Of a stretch of 64,000 nucleotides of DNA, positions 36,093 through 46,146 are shown in pieces (the first letter of the stretch is position 1; the number at the start of each line of letters is the position of its first letter). The position numbers were made by a program, and so were the translations under genes. The notes below the pieces were generated by a model. That model was given only the letters and a program-made list of their open reading frames with translations. It was not told where the DNA came from and ran no database searches. Source of the DNA: Pseudomonas sp. IB20 (GTDB lineage Bacteria > Pseudomonadota > Gammaproteobacteria > Pseudomonadales > Pseudomonadaceae); NCBI RefSeq assembly GCF_009707325.1, contig NZ_CP046103.1, positions 1,227,810 to 1,291,809 of the forward strand, given 5' to 3'.

Positions 36093-36797
36093 ATGGCTCA
36101 AGAAGGTGCCGCCGGCATTGCTGCTGCCGTGGCTGAAAGCGTCCAGTACCAGGGCCGCAAGGCCAGCCGCCGGGGCAGCTAGCAGCGCCGGCAAGACATT
36201 CTTGATGCAGCCATGCGCATCGTGGTGCGCGATGGCGTACGTGGTGTGCGCCATCGCGCGGTGGCGGCAGAGGCCGGCGTGCCGTTGTCGGCCACCACTT
36301 ACTACTTCAAGGATATCGATGACCTGCTTACCGATACCTTTGCCCAATACGTCGAACGCAGCGCCGCCTTCATGGGCAAACTGTGGGTGCGCAACGAAAG
36401 CCTGCTGCGCGAGATGGTCGCCTATGGTGATGGCAGCCCGCAGTCGCGCGCGCAATTGGCCGATGACATCGCACGGCTGACCGCCGACTATGTATTGCGC
36501 CAACTGACCAACCGCCGCGAACACTTGATGGCCGAACAAGCTTTTCACCAGGAGGCCTTGCTCAACCCGCGCCTGGCTGAGCTGGTGCGTTCCCATCAGC
36601 AGATTCTGTTGCAGGGCACCGAGCAGTTTTTCCAGGTGCTGGGCTCCCGGGAGCCGCAACAGGATGCCAAAGTGTTGACGGCGATTATCAGTCGGATGGA
36701 ATATCAGGGCCTGCTTGGCGGCCCAGAGCCTCTGACCGGTGAAGAGATGCTTGAGATTCTCAAGCGTTATATGCATTTGGTGTTGGCCTCGGTCTAG
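36093..36797 (+). pseudogene. TetR-family regulator with an internal amber codon
   Basis: The native frame starts at 36093 (MAQEGAAGIAAAVAESVQYQ), meets TAG at 36180-36182 (codon 30, after SRRGS) and then continues open to 36797. The part after the stop is a full TetR protein: RRQDILDAAMRIVVRDGVRG, the recognition element HRAVAAEAGVPLSATTYYFKD and a C-terminal ligand domain. Related proteins appear to have a glutamate codon here, so GAG to TAG is likely. Translation could restart at the ATG at 36213, but this lies inside the first helix of the DNA-binding domain, so binding would probably be impaired. Target genes unknown. Confidence 0.75.
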
Positions 36798-36818
36798 CCC
36801 AATGTGCGATCCGCTTTA

Positions 36819-36914
36819 TGTGGGAGCTGGCTTGCCTGCGATACAGGCGCCTCGGTGCAACAGGTAATCCGAGGTGATGCTATCGCTGGCAAGCCGCAGG
36901 AGCCAGCTCCCACA
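36819..36914. repeat. REP pair after the TetR-like gene
   Basis: TGTGGGAGCTGGCTTGCCTG at the left and GGAGCCAGCTCCCACA at the right, inverted, around about 55 bases. It ends 17 bases before the lipoprotein ATG. Confidence 0.88.
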
Positions 36915-36930
36915 CTTGATGGAGTACGCA

Positions 36931-37491
36931 ATGAAAGCCTGGCGTGTCGCGCTAATCGCCTTGTCGTTCCTATTGCTCAGCGGTTGCCTGGTGACCTTCA
37001 AGGACCCGTTGCCGGCGCGCGAATCAGCGCCGGATGCCTTGCTCGGCCACTGGTCGAGCAAGAATGCCTGGGGCGAGCCGCTCAACTTGCAGATCACTCG
37101 CGCGGGTGAGCACCGTTATAAAGCCGTGAGCTACCCTAAAGCCAAGCCGGGCCAGCGCGATGAGTACCTGTTTACTGTCTCTCGCCATGGTAGCCGTTGG
37201 TATTTGTCGGCGCCGTTGCCGGACACGCTCGGCGGGCATTTCATCCTCACAGGCTTTGACTTTGAAGGTGAGAGCGACAAAACGCCTGAATTGGTGGTCT
37301 ACAACCTCGACGTTGAGCAGATCCATCAAGCCATCGGCCAAAAGCTTTTACACGGCAGCACCGTGGACACCGTCGAAGGCGCCGGTGTTTTGGTGGACAG
37401 CCCTATGGACCAGGTGTTTGCCTACCTGGATGACCCGGCCAATGCCGACGTGTTCGTTGAAGCCGTGCGCTACCAGCGCGCGGGCAAATAA
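36931..37491 (+). CDS. Putative lipoprotein of unknown function
   Basis: 186-residue protein with a lipoprotein signal (VALIALSFLLLSGC; lipobox LSGC, cysteine 19). The mature protein begins with a short lipocalin-like pattern (LLGHWSSKNAWGEPLNLQIT) and is otherwise soluble. No catalytic motif is apparent. The start follows GGAG. It lies 21 bases before the DUF1704 gene, which suggests cotranscription. Confidence 0.72.
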   Translation: MKAWRVALIALSFLLLSGCLVTFKDPLPARESAPDALLGHWSSKNAWGEPLNLQITRAGEHRYKAVSYPKAKPGQRDEYLFTVSRHGSRWYLSAPLPDTLGGHFILTGFDFEGESDKTPELVVYNLDVEQIHQAIGQKLLHGSTVDTVEGAGVLVDSPMDQVFAYLDDPANADVFVEAVRYQRAGK

Positions 37492-37512
37492 CGTTTAAAG
37501 AGGAAGCACCGG

Positions 37513-38790
37513 GTGGACGATTACCAGCAGACGATACGCACCTTGTCTGATCGCATTGTGCTGGCGCAAACACCGATTCGCGTCCTCGACGCCGTGAAAT
37601 GGGACGAGAACATTCGTCAGGGTTTCCTCAAGGCCAAGGGCAAGGCCATGCCCGCCGTAGACCGTGATTATTACCTGAGCCGGCCACTGTCGTTCGACTC
37701 CAGCGCGGTTAAGCTGGAGTTCCAGAACATCGAGCGCGACATCACCCGCCAGCTTGGCCAATTCAACCCGGTCGGGCAGATCATGCGGCGGATGTGCAAG
37801 GAGTACCGCATGGTGGTGCGCATGCTTGAGGCGCGCGGCACCGAGGACTTCGGCCTGATCTCCCAGGAACTCTACGGCGCCGCCTCCGATGCGTTTCACG
37901 CCGGCGACCCGACCCTGGCTGACCTCGGCCTAATGCTGTCCGACTACCTCAACAACATCGACGGCCGTGGCGACCTCAAAGACGAAGCCAAGACCCTGAC
38001 CGCCAAGGATGCCGTTGCGTTGCTGCAAACCCGTCTGAACAAAGTGTTTGGCGAGGCGGAAGAAACCATTCGGGTATTTGAGTCCGACGGTATCGTCGCC
38101 GATGCGGCGGCGGGCGCCGACTACATCAAGATCCGCGCCGACGCGATGTTCAACGACCGGGATGTGCGCGCGCTGGAAGTGCATGAAGGCCTGGTGCACG
38201 TCGGCACCACGCTCAATGGCCAGAACCAGCCGATCTGCACCTTCCTGTCCAAGGGGCCGCCGTCGTCGACCGTGACCCAGGAAGGCCTGGCGATTCTGAT
38301 GGAGATCATCACCTTTGCCTCCTACCCCAGCCGCTTGCGCAAGTTGACCAACCGCACCCGCGCCATCCATATGGTGGAGGAGGGCGCTGACTTCTTGCAG
38401 GTGTTCGAGTTCTTCCGTGAGCAAGGCTTTGAAATGGCCGAAAGCTACGGCAACGCCAGCCGGGTTTTCCGTGGCTCAACACCGACCGGTCTGCCGTTTA
38501 CCAAAGATTTGTCCTACCTCAAGGGCTTCATCATGGTCTACAACTACATCCAGCTGGCTGTGCGTAAAGGCAAGCTGGAACAAGTGCCGCTGCTGTTTTG
38601 CGGCAAGACCACCCTGGAAGACATGCGTACCCTGCGCCAATTGGTGGATGAAGGCCTGGTGGTGCCGCCCAAATACCTGCCCGAGCAGTTTCGCGACATG
38701 AACGCGTTGGCGGCGTGGATGTGCTTCTCCAACTTCCTCAACCACTTGAGCCTGGACCGGATCGAGGCGGATTACTCGAATATCCTGTAG
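37513..38790 (+). CDS. DUF1704 putative metallopeptidase (QEGLA-motif protein)
   Basis: 425-residue protein of the DUF1704 family, sometimes annotated as flavohemoglobin expression-modulating QEGLA motif protein. It has a zinc-peptidase-like HExxxH motif (LEVHEGLVHVGTTLNG, about residues 222-237) and the downstream QEGLA sequence (TQEGLAILMEIITFA), whose glutamate may be a third metal ligand. Eukaryotic relatives include the tubulin tyrosine carboxypeptidase MATCAP. The substrate in bacteria is unknown. A GTG start after AGAGGAAG is used. Confidence 0.8.
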   Translation: MDDYQQTIRTLSDRIVLAQTPIRVLDAVKWDENIRQGFLKAKGKAMPAVDRDYYLSRPLSFDSSAVKLEFQNIERDITRQLGQFNPVGQIMRRMCKEYRMVVRMLEARGTEDFGLISQELYGAASDAFHAGDPTLADLGLMLSDYLNNIDGRGDLKDEAKTLTAKDAVALLQTRLNKVFGEAEETIRVFESDGIVADAAAGADYIKIRADAMFNDRDVRALEVHEGLVHVGTTLNGQNQPICTFLSKGPPSSTVTQEGLAILMEIITFASYPSRLRKLTNRTRAIHMVEEGADFLQVFEFFREQGFEMAESYGNASRVFRGSTPTGLPFTKDLSYLKGFIMVYNYIQLAVRKGKLEQVPLLFCGKTTLEDMRTLRQLVDEGLVVPPKYLPEQFRDMNALAAWMCFSNFLNHLSLDRIEADYSNIL

Positions 38791-38868
38791 AGGATATGAC
38801 CGGCACAACCGAATCAAAAATGTGGGTTTCAAGAACTGTTTTCCAACCTGCTCACGAGGCTTCAACGG

Positions 38869-39774
38869 ATGAGAATCCTCGGCATTCTTTGCCTGCTACT
38901 CACATTGAACGGCTGCAGCTCATTGCTGTTCTACCCCGAGCCCGGCCTGCCGTTCACACCGGAAAAAGCCCACCTGCAATACCGTGACGTGACGATCACC
39001 ACCGCTGACGGGGTAAAACTTCACGCCTGGTGGCTGCCGGCCAAACCCGGCGTGCCCGTCAAAGGCACGGTGCTGCACCTGCATGGCAACGGCGGCAACC
39101 TGGCGTGGCACCTGGGCGGCAGTTGGTGGCTGCCGGAACAGGGCTATCAAGTGCTGCTGCTGGACTATCGCGGTTATGGCCTGTCGGAAGGCAAACCGTC
39201 ATTGCCGGCGGTCTATCAAGACATCGATGCGGCCTTCAACTGGATCGACACGGCGCCCGAAACCCAGGGCCAACCGCTGGTTGTTTTGGGCCAAAGCCTG
39301 GGTGGCGCACTGGCGGTGCATTACCTGGCGGCGCACCCGCAGCGTCAGCCGAAGCTCAAGGCCCTGGTACTGGACGGCGTGCCCGCCAGTTATCGTGACG
39401 TGGGACAATTCGCCCTCAGCACCTCCTGGTTAACATGGCCGTTTCAAGTGCCCCTGTCTTGGCTGGTGCCCGACGGCGACAGTGCGATCAATGCCATGCC
39501 TCAGCTGACCGGCGTGCCGAAACTGCTGTTTCATAGCCTGGATGACCCGATCGTGCCGCTGGCCAATGGCATTCGCCTGTACCAGGCCGCGCCGCCGCCC
39601 AGGGTGCTGCAGTTGATCCGTGGCGGCCATGTGCAGACCTTTGCCGACAAGACCTGGCAAACCGTGATGCTGCGTTATCTGGACGACCCGCAGCACTTCA
39701 ATGGTCTGCGCCGACTGGGGGAAATCCCCAACTACCCCAACCCTACAGTTGATTCATCAGAGAGCCCGCAATGA
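38869..39774 (+). CDS. Alpha/beta-hydrolase lipoprotein (Bem46/ABHD13-like)
   Basis: 301-residue serine hydrolase with a lipoprotein signal (LGILCLLLTLNGC; cysteine 16). The fold begins at VTITTADGVKLHAWWLP; the oxyanion segment HLHGNGGNLAWH, nucleophile elbow VLGQSLGGALAVHYL, acid in HSLDDPIVP and histidine in RGGHVQTF complete a triad. It should act at the envelope; substrate unknown. Its stop overlaps the ATG of the following small membrane protein by four bases. Confidence 0.85.
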   Translation: MRILGILCLLLTLNGCSSLLFYPEPGLPFTPEKAHLQYRDVTITTADGVKLHAWWLPAKPGVPVKGTVLHLHGNGGNLAWHLGGSWWLPEQGYQVLLLDYRGYGLSEGKPSLPAVYQDIDAAFNWIDTAPETQGQPLVVLGQSLGGALAVHYLAAHPQRQPKLKALVLDGVPASYRDVGQFALSTSWLTWPFQVPLSWLVPDGDSAINAMPQLTGVPKLLFHSLDDPIVPLANGIRLYQAAPPPRVLQLIRGGHVQTFADKTWQTVMLRYLDDPQHFNGLRRLGEIPNYPNPTVDSSESPQ

Positions 39775-40097
39775 GCCAAGAACGCAACATGATCCCACTG
39801 ATCCTCACCGGCATCGGCACCATCATCGGCACCGTCGGCTGCCTGTGGTTTTACGGCTACCTGCACTTCGCCAAGCCGGAGGATGCGTTGCTGCTCAGTG
39901 ATTTCACCATGCTCAAGACCGTTCCGGGTGAGGACTACAAGATCTCCCTGACCCCGGCTGCGCAAGTGGCGCAGTGCGTCGATGGCGTGCTGGTGATGTT
40001 TGATACCGAACAGAAAGGCTTGAGCGGTGTGCTGGTGAACAACAAGAAGCAGGCGGTGCGCTGCATGGGCCAAGAGACGCCGCAGCTGCAAGAGTAG
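39771..40097 (+). CDS. Small membrane protein of unknown function
   Basis: 108-residue protein with one N-terminal membrane segment (about residues 8-29, PLILTGIGTIIGTVGCLWFY) and a soluble domain of about 75 residues containing two cysteines. It overlaps the hydrolase gene, so the two are translationally coupled and may act together at the envelope. No recognised family. Confidence 0.72.
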   Translation: MSQERNMIPLILTGIGTIIGTVGCLWFYGYLHFAKPEDALLLSDFTMLKTVPGEDYKISLTPAAQVAQCVDGVLVMFDTEQKGLSGVLVNNKKQAVRCMGQETPQLQE

Positions 40098-40187
40098 CTC
40101 GCTGGTTATTAAATCGCCTGATTACGGAAATATCTGGAACCGTATTGCGTAAGACGCCACTGATTGGTTTGTCAGTGTTGCTGATAG

Positions 40188-40352
40188 TTAACTTACGAGG
40201 CGGCGGGTGGTGCCCAGGGCGGGGGTTCCTCAGGCTCTGGGGGCGCTGATGAGCAGATGGATCCAGAGCAACTTGAGAAAATGATGAGGGGTCGCCAAGG
40301 CATGGAAGCTAGGATGCCTGCCGATGACACCAACCGTAAAATAGAAGTCTGA
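40188..40352 (+). pseudogene. Possible C-terminal remnant of a lost gene
   Basis: From a stop at 40185-40187 the frame reads LTYEAAGGAQGGGSSGSGG, then ADEQMDPEQLEKMMRGRQ and so on to TGA at 40350-40352. The composition (glycine/serine linker, then a charged amphipathic helix) and GC-rich codon use look like a real protein end, but there is no start codon before the internal ATG at 40257. The 90 bases before it (40098-40187) are AT-richer and hold nothing recognisable. A 31-residue protein from 40257 cannot be excluded. Confidence 0.3.
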
Positions 40353-40357
40353 TAGAT

Positions 40358-40388
40358 AAAAAAACCCACCGTAAGGTGGGTTTTTTTA
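40358..40388. terminator. Bidirectional terminator before the OmpA-type gene
   Basis: AAACCCACC and GGTGGGTTT pair around GTAA, with A run before and T run after. It separates rightward genes from the convergent leftward OmpA-type lipoprotein gene. Confidence 0.9.
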
Positions 40389-40403
40389 TGCAGCGCCAAT
40401 CAA

Positions 40404-41189
40404 TCAGTTAGCAACGGAAGACCGTGGCTTGACCGGCTGGTTGTCGTTGGAGATGGTCACTTCAACGCGGCGGTTCATGGCACGGCCCGAAACGCTGCCG
40501 TTGTCGGCAACCGGGTATTCCTTGCCGTAACCCTGGGTCACGATGCGCGAGATATCCACGCCCTGTTGCGCCAGTGCACGTTGTACCGAAGCTGCACGAC
40601 GCTCGGACAGGCTCTGGTTGTACGAGTCGGAACCGGTGCTGTCGGTGTAGCCTTCGACGATCACTTTACGGTCCGGGTTATCACGCAGGAACTGCGCCAG
40701 CTTGGTGATGTTAACCAGGCCGCTGGATTTCAGGTCGGACTTGTTGGTGGCAAACAGCACATCACCGAATGTCACCAGAGTACCGCGCTCGGTCTGCTTG
40801 GCGTTCAAGCTGTTTTGCAGTTGCTTGATCTGCGCGTCACGGGCGTCCAGCAGGGCACGGGCACGTTCGTCGCCAGCGTTTTTCAGCTTGGCTTCGGATT
40901 CGCGCAGGGAGATGGTGTCTTTAGCCACTTCAACGCGCTGGTTGGTCAGGTAGGCCAGTTGGTCGACCTTCTTCTCGTCTTCCTTGTCACGGTAGGCTTT
41001 GTCAGCCTTGTCCAGCCACTCGCTGGCGTCTTTGGTTTCCAGCGCCGCAAGCTTGGTGGCTTGTGGGTTGGTTTGCAGGGCCGAGAAGTTGGTCCGTGCG
41101 TTTTCCAGGTTCGCGTTCGGCGGGGTGGAGCAGGCCGCCAGGGCAACGCTCATCGCCAGCAGAGCAGGGATCATCAATTGTTTACGCAT
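40404..41189 (-). CDS. OmpA-family lipoprotein with DUF4398 domain
   Basis: 261-residue outer-membrane lipoprotein. A signal peptide ends in the lipobox VALAAC (cysteine 20). Residues about 30-130 are a helical, lysine- and glutamate-rich DUF4398 domain. Residues about 135-250 are an OmpA peptidoglycan-binding domain (VTFGDVLFATNKSDL, VIVEGYTDSTGSDSYNQSLS, then the SERRAASVQRAL helix and MNRRVEVTI). It would tether the outer membrane to peptidoglycan. The gene downstream of its promoter partner at 41246 carries a related DUF4398 domain alone; both are in one orientation, 56 bases apart. Confidence 0.88.
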   Translation of the reverse strand: MRKQLMIPALLAMSVALAACSTPPNANLENARTNFSALQTNPQATKLAALETKDASEWLDKADKAYRDKEDEKKVDQLAYLTNQRVEVAKDTISLRESEAKLKNAGDERARALLDARDAQIKQLQNSLNAKQTERGTLVTFGDVLFATNKSDLKSSGLVNITKLAQFLRDNPDRKVIVEGYTDSTGSDSYNQSLSERRAASVQRALAQQGVDISRIVTQGYGKEYPVADNGSVSGRAMNRRVEVTISNDNQPVKPRSSVAN

Positions 41190-41245
41190 AGTCGTGTCGT
41201 CCTTTCAATTCGATATCAGGTGCGATGCAGTCAAGAGGCAGTGGC

Positions 41246-41671
41246 TTACTTCTGCTGGATAAGAGCAGGGCGCATGCCTTCCTTGCGCAGCTCGTCAACG
41301 GCCTTCTGGGAATCCTTCACTGCCTGTTGAGCCTTGGCAGCCTGGGACTTACGCTCAGCGACGCGAGCGTCCCACTCGGCTTGTTCAGCCAGTTGGCGAG
41401 CCTTGTCGTAGTTCTTGTCGTGCATGGCGATTTCGGCTTCTTTGAGCTTGTCCTGAGCCGACTTCATTTCCACTGCTGCGAACTCGGTGCCGCCGGCGCT
41501 GACCGCGCTGTTCACCGCAGATTGGGTCACAGCGTATTGCTCGGTCGGCGGGTTACCGGCGCAGCCCGCCAGAACGAAGCTGGTGCCGATTGCCAGCGCG
41601 GCCAATTTCAGCCCGCGCAGGTGGTTAAACGAGGATTTGGCAGTGCTGGTCTTCATCGTCTTCAACTCCAT
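41246..41671 (-). CDS. DUF4398 lipoprotein
   Basis: 141-residue lipoprotein. A signal (LKLAALAIGTSFVLAGC; cysteine about 35 from the chosen start) is followed by a helical DUF4398 domain rich in alanine, lysine and glutamate (EFAAVEMKSAQDKLKEAEIA). The ATG at 41671 is preceded by CAGGAG at ideal spacing; a second in-frame ATG lies 15 bases on. Together with the OmpA-type gene it probably forms an operon for an outer-membrane/peptidoglycan complex of unknown function. Confidence 0.82.
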   Translation of the reverse strand: MELKTMKTSTAKSSFNHLRGLKLAALAIGTSFVLAGCAGNPPTEQYAVTQSAVNSAVSAGGTEFAAVEMKSAQDKLKEAEIAMHDKNYDKARQLAEQAEWDARVAERKSQAAKAQQAVKDSQKAVDELRKEGMRPALIQQK

Positions 41672-41897
41672 TGGGTAACTCCTGAAAAACATCAAAATCC
41701 ATGTCACTGGTCAGCGGTTTTAGGTCGGGCGGGTAAAGCTCGAACTACCTTTTCAAACGGCCGTTCCAAGTGATGGCTTACTGGCTGTGACCGGAGGCTT
41801 TTTTCAAAAGTTCAGAGAAGATGGCGATTTGCCTAAAAAATATCTGACTGAGTGGTCAGCGCCTAATAGTTGGAACTTTTGCAACGCGTAGAGGTAT

Positions 41898-41922
41898 TCC
41901 GGGCCTCTAGGAGGCCCGGAAT
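41898..41922. terminator. Stem-loop between the DUF4398 and the 41955 gene
   Basis: TTCCGGGCCTC/GAGGCCCGGAA with a very small TAG loop. The palindrome is long and perfect at its base but lacks a clear T run, so it may be a terminator or a protein-binding dyad. It lies just upstream of the 3' end of the leftward gene at 41955. Confidence 0.55.
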
Positions 41923-41954
41923 AAAGGGGTTATGTCGGTTTTTACGGATGTTTA

Positions 41955-42299
41955 TCAGTGCTTCTGTTCGTCAGCACTGGCCGACAAATCATGCAGATAG
42001 CGGCGTGACAGCGTCAGAAAGCGTGGCGTAGGGCCGACGTCTTCATACAGCGGGTCACCCTCTTCATCGGTGGCGATCACATGCTGGCCCTTGATGTAAG
42101 GAAAGCTGGCTTCCAGCTCTTCGAGGGCGGCGCCGATCAGCTCGCCGAGCAGTTCTTCGGTGTGGCGCTTGGGGTACATCTCGGCGATGGCGGCCAGCCT
42201 TGCGGCCGACTCCACGTCCAGATGGATCGCGTACTCGGTTTTGGTCAAGCGACCCTTGGCGTTCTCTTCCCAATGCTGGGCCAGTTCTCGGATTTTCAT
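41955..42299 (-). CDS. Conserved protein annotated elsewhere as pilin assembly-like
   Basis: 114-residue cytoplasmic, acidic protein (MKIRELAQHWEENAKGRLTK...). Residues about 20-60 look like a ribbon-helix-helix or short helical fold (YAIHLDVESAARLAAIAEMY, then EELLGELIGAALEELE), followed by a small C-terminal domain (DEEGDPLYEDVGPTPRF). Pseudomonas homologues are often called pilin assembly protein, but I see no pilus gene nearby and no motif that proves it. The ATG at 42299 is preceded by GAGG. Confidence 0.65.
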   Translation of the reverse strand: MKIRELAQHWEENAKGRLTKTEYAIHLDVESAARLAAIAEMYPKRHTEELLGELIGAALEELEASFPYIKGQHVIATDEEGDPLYEDVGPTPRFLTLSRRYLHDLSASADEQKH

Positions 42300-42483
42300 G
42301 GCAACCTCAGTAGGCCCGCGATGGCAGGCGGTGATGAGTGTCCAGTCAGCTGCGTGGATAACGCGGTGACTCACAGTTGAGACTAGCTGCAAGTCACAAG
42401 GTTTAAAGTGTCTTGTCAGAAACCGGCGCGGGCGGCACTCTGGAACCCCTGCGCGTCCCGGATTTCTGGCTGGAGATTGGCTG

Positions 42484-45129
42484 ATGAGTGATATCGATGC
42501 ACGCTTGCGTGAGGATGTTCACCTGCTGGGTGAGCTGTTGGGCAACACCATTCGAGAGCAGTACGGCGATGATTTTCTCGACAAGATCGAGCAGATCCGC
42601 AAAGGCGCCAAGGCTGACCGCCGGGGTGCCGTAGCCGAGCAAGCCGCCGGCGAGGAACTCAGCGCCAGCTTGAACCAGTTGCAGGAAAGTGAACTGCTGC
42701 CTGTGGCGCGGGCCTTCAACCAGTTCCTCAACCTGGCCAACATCGCCGAGCAATACCAGTTGATCCACCGGCGCGATGAGTCGCAACCGGCACCTTTCGA
42801 AGCCCGCGTATTGCCGGAGTTGCTCGCCCGCCTGCAACGCGAAGGCCACAGCAACGAATCCCTGGCTCGCCAGTTGGCGCGGCTGGAGATTGAACTGGTC
42901 CTCACCGCGCACCCCACCGAAGTGGCGCGTCGCACCCTGATCCAGAAATACGATGCGATTGCCGCGCAACTGGCGCTGCAGGATCACCGTGACCTCACCA
43001 CCGCTGAACGCGAGCAGATCCGCGAGCGCCTGCAACGGCTGATCGCCGAAGCCTGGCACACTGAAGAAATCCGCCGCGTGCGCCCGACGCCTGTCGACGA
43101 AGCCAAATGGGGCTTTGCGGTGATCGAGCATTCGTTGTGGCATGCCATCCCCAATTACCTGCGCAAGGCCGACCAGGCCTTGCACGCGGCCACCGGCCTG
43201 CATTTGCCCCTGGAGGCAGCGCCGATTCGCTTTGCCTCGTGGATGGGTGGCGACCGTGACGGCAACCCGAATGTGACCGCGCCGGTGACCCGCGAAGTGC
43301 TGCTGCTGGCGCGCTGGATGGCGGCGGATTTGTACCTGCGCGATATCGACCACCTGGCATCCGAGCTGTCGATGCAGCAGGCCAGCCCGGCGTTGCAAGC
43401 CAAGGTCGGCGACAGCGTCGAGCCGTATCGCGCCTTGCTCAAGCAACTGCGTGAACGCCTGCGTGCTACGCGCCAATGGGCGCACACAGCGTTGACCGCC
43501 AACACCCCGGCGCCGGCTGACGTGTTGCAGAACAACCGCGACCTGCTCGACCCGCTGGAGCTGTGCTACCAGTCGCTGCACGAGTGCGGCATGGGCGTGA
43601 TCGCCGATGGCCCGCTGCTCGATTGCTTGCGCCGTGCCGTGACCTTTGGCCTGTTCCTAGTGCGCCTGGATGTGCGCCAGGATTCCAGCCGGCATTCATC
43701 GGCCATGACCGAAATCACCGATTACCTGGGCCTGGGTCGTTATGAAGACTGGGACGAAGAGGCACGCATCAGCTTCCTGACCAAGGAGTTGGCCAATCGC
43801 CGGCCGCTGCTGCCGGGTTATTTCAAGCCGTCGGCGGAGACTGCCGAGGTGTTGAACACCTGCAAGGAAATCGCCGCTGCGCCCGCCGCGTCGCTTGGCT
43901 CGTATGTCATCTCGATGGCCGGCGCCGCCTCGGACGTGCTGGCCGTGCAACTGCTGCTTAAAGAGTCGGGCGTGCAACGGCCGATGCGGGTGGTGCCGCT
44001 GTTCGAAACCCTGGCCGACCTGGATAACGCCGGGCCGGTCATGGAAACCCTGCTGCAATTGCCAGGCTACCGCGCACGCTTGCAAGGCCCGCAGGAAGTG
44101 ATGATTGGTTACTCGGACTCGGCCAAGGATGCCGGCACCACCGCCGCCGCCTGGGCGCAGTACCGGGCGCAAGAGCGGTTGGTGGACATCTGCCGCGAAC
44201 AACAGGTGCAATTGCTGTTGTTCCACGGTCGTGGCGGCACTGTCGGCCGTGGCGGCGGCCCGGCGCACGCGGCGATCCTGTCGCAGCCACCGGGCTCGGT
44301 GGCGGGGCGTTTTCGCACCACCGAACAAGGCGAGATGATCCGCTTCAAGTTCGGCCTGCCGGACATCGCCGAGCAGAACCTCAACCTCTACCTGGCCGCA
44401 GTGCTGGAAGCCACGCTGTTGCCACCGCCACCACCCGAACCTGCCTGGCGCCATTTGATGGACGAATTGGCAGCAGACGGTGTCAGCGCTTACCGCGCCG
44501 TGGTGCGGGAAAATCCGCAGTTCGTCGAGTACTTCCGCCAGTCCACCCCAGAGCAGGAGCTGGGTCGCTTGCCCCTGGGCAGCCGCCCGGCCAAGCGCCG
44601 CGCTGGCGGTATCGAAAGCCTGCGGGCGATCCCGTGGATCTTCGGCTGGACCCAGACCCGCCTGATGCTGCCCGCCTGGCTCGGCTGGGAAGCGGCATTA
44701 AGCAAGGCGCTGGAGCGCGGTGAAGGCGAGCTGCTGGGGCAGATGCGTGAGCAGTGGCCGTTCTTCCGCACCCGCATCGACATGCTGGAAATGGTGCTGG
44801 CCAAGGCGGATGCCGATATCGCGCGCCTGTATGACGAGCGTCTGGTGCAGCCTGACCTGCTGCCATTGGGCGCGCACTTACGCGACCTATTGTCGCAGGC
44901 GTGCAGCGTGGTGCTTGGCCTGACTGGCCAGTCGCAACTGTTGGCCCATAGCCCAGACACACTTGAGTTCATCCGCTTGCGCAACACCTACCTCGACCCT
45001 TTGCACTTGCTGCAGGCCGAGTTGCTGGCGCGCTCGCGTCAGCAAGAGGCGGCGCAGGACAGCCCTCTGGAACAGGCGCTGCTGGTGTCCGTGGCCGGTA
45101 TTGCCGCCGGTTTGCGCAATACCGGCTAA
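42484..45129 (+). CDS. ppc: Phosphoenolpyruvate carboxylase
   Basis: 881-residue enzyme making oxaloacetate from phosphoenolpyruvate and bicarbonate to refill the TCA cycle. The catalytic histidine is H143 in [12 protein letters not shown]. The second site reads [13 protein letters not shown], followed by the glycine-rich [20 protein letters not shown] loop, and the C-terminus ends [10 protein letters not shown]. Length is standard for bacteria. The start follows TGGCTGATG directly after a CTGGAGA ribosome binding site. Confidence 0.97.
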   Translation: MSDIDARLREDVHLLGELLGNTIREQYGDDFLDKIEQIRKGAKADRRGAVAEQAAGEELSASLNQLQESELLPVARAFNQFLNLANIAEQYQLIHRRDESQPAPFEARVLPELLARLQREGHSNESLARQLARLEIELVLTAHPTEVARRTLIQKYDAIAAQLALQDHRDLTTAEREQIRERLQRLIAEAWHTEEIRRVRPTPVDEAKWGFAVIEHSLWHAIPNYLRKADQALHAATGLHLPLEAAPIRFASWMGGDRDGNPNVTAPVTREVLLLARWMAADLYLRDIDHLASELSMQQASPALQAKVGDSVEPYRALLKQLRERLRATRQWAHTALTANTPAPADVLQNNRDLLDPLELCYQSLHECGMGVIADGPLLDCLRRAVTFGLFLVRLDVRQDSSRHSSAMTEITDYLGLGRYEDWDEEARISFLTKELANRRPLLPGYFKPSAETAEVLNTCKEIAAAPAASLGSYVISMAGAASDVLAVQLLLKESGVQRPMRVVPLFETLADLDNAGPVMETLLQLPGYRARLQGPQEVMIGYSDSAKDAGTTAAAWAQYRAQERLVDICREQQVQLLLFHGRGGTVGRGGGPAHAAILSQPPGSVAGRFRTTEQGEMIRFKFGLPDIAEQNLNLYLAAVLEATLLPPPPPEPAWRHLMDELAADGVSAYRAVVRENPQFVEYFRQSTPEQELGRLPLGSRPAKRRAGGIESLRAIPWIFGWTQTRLMLPAWLGWEAALSKALERGEGELLGQMREQWPFFRTRIDMLEMVLAKADADIARLYDERLVQPDLLPLGAHLRDLLSQACSVVLGLTGQSQLLAHSPDTLEFIRLRNTYLDPLHLLQAELLARSRQQEAAQDSPLEQALLVSVAGIAAGLRNTG

Positions 45130-45173
45130 GGTTTCTTGCGTGTTCTCAACGGCTTGCAGATAAACCATGACGG

Positions 45174-45191
45174 CCGCCCTGAAACGGGCGG
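45174..45191 (+). terminator. Weak stem-loop after ppc
   Basis: CCGCCC and GGGCGG pair around TGAAAC, 45 bases after the ppc stop. There is no T run, so it may need Rho or be only a weak pause. Confidence 0.4.
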
Positions 45192-45333
45192 TCGGCGTTC
45201 AAGGGGTAGGGTTGCACTCAGTCACACCCGACCTGTGACGCATGCGCGGCGCGGGTTCTTGCGACTTTCGGCGGCTTGTATGGATAGAGCCTGCTGTGTA
45301 TCTTGATCAGCCTTTGGCCGTTTGATCGGCTAG

Positions 45334-46056
<723 letters not shown>

Positions 46057-46078
46057 TCAAACGATTAGCTGCACGCAC

Positions 46079-46100
46079 AACGGCCCGCTTGCGGGCCGTT
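46079..46100 (+). terminator. Terminator of adk
   Basis: AACGGCCCGC/GCGGGCCGTT stem with a TT loop, followed by GTTGTTT. It starts 22 bases after the adk stop. Confidence 0.82.
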
Positions 46101-46146
46101 GTTGTTTATACTGGCGCACTTTTTTTCGATTTGGACACCTGCACCC

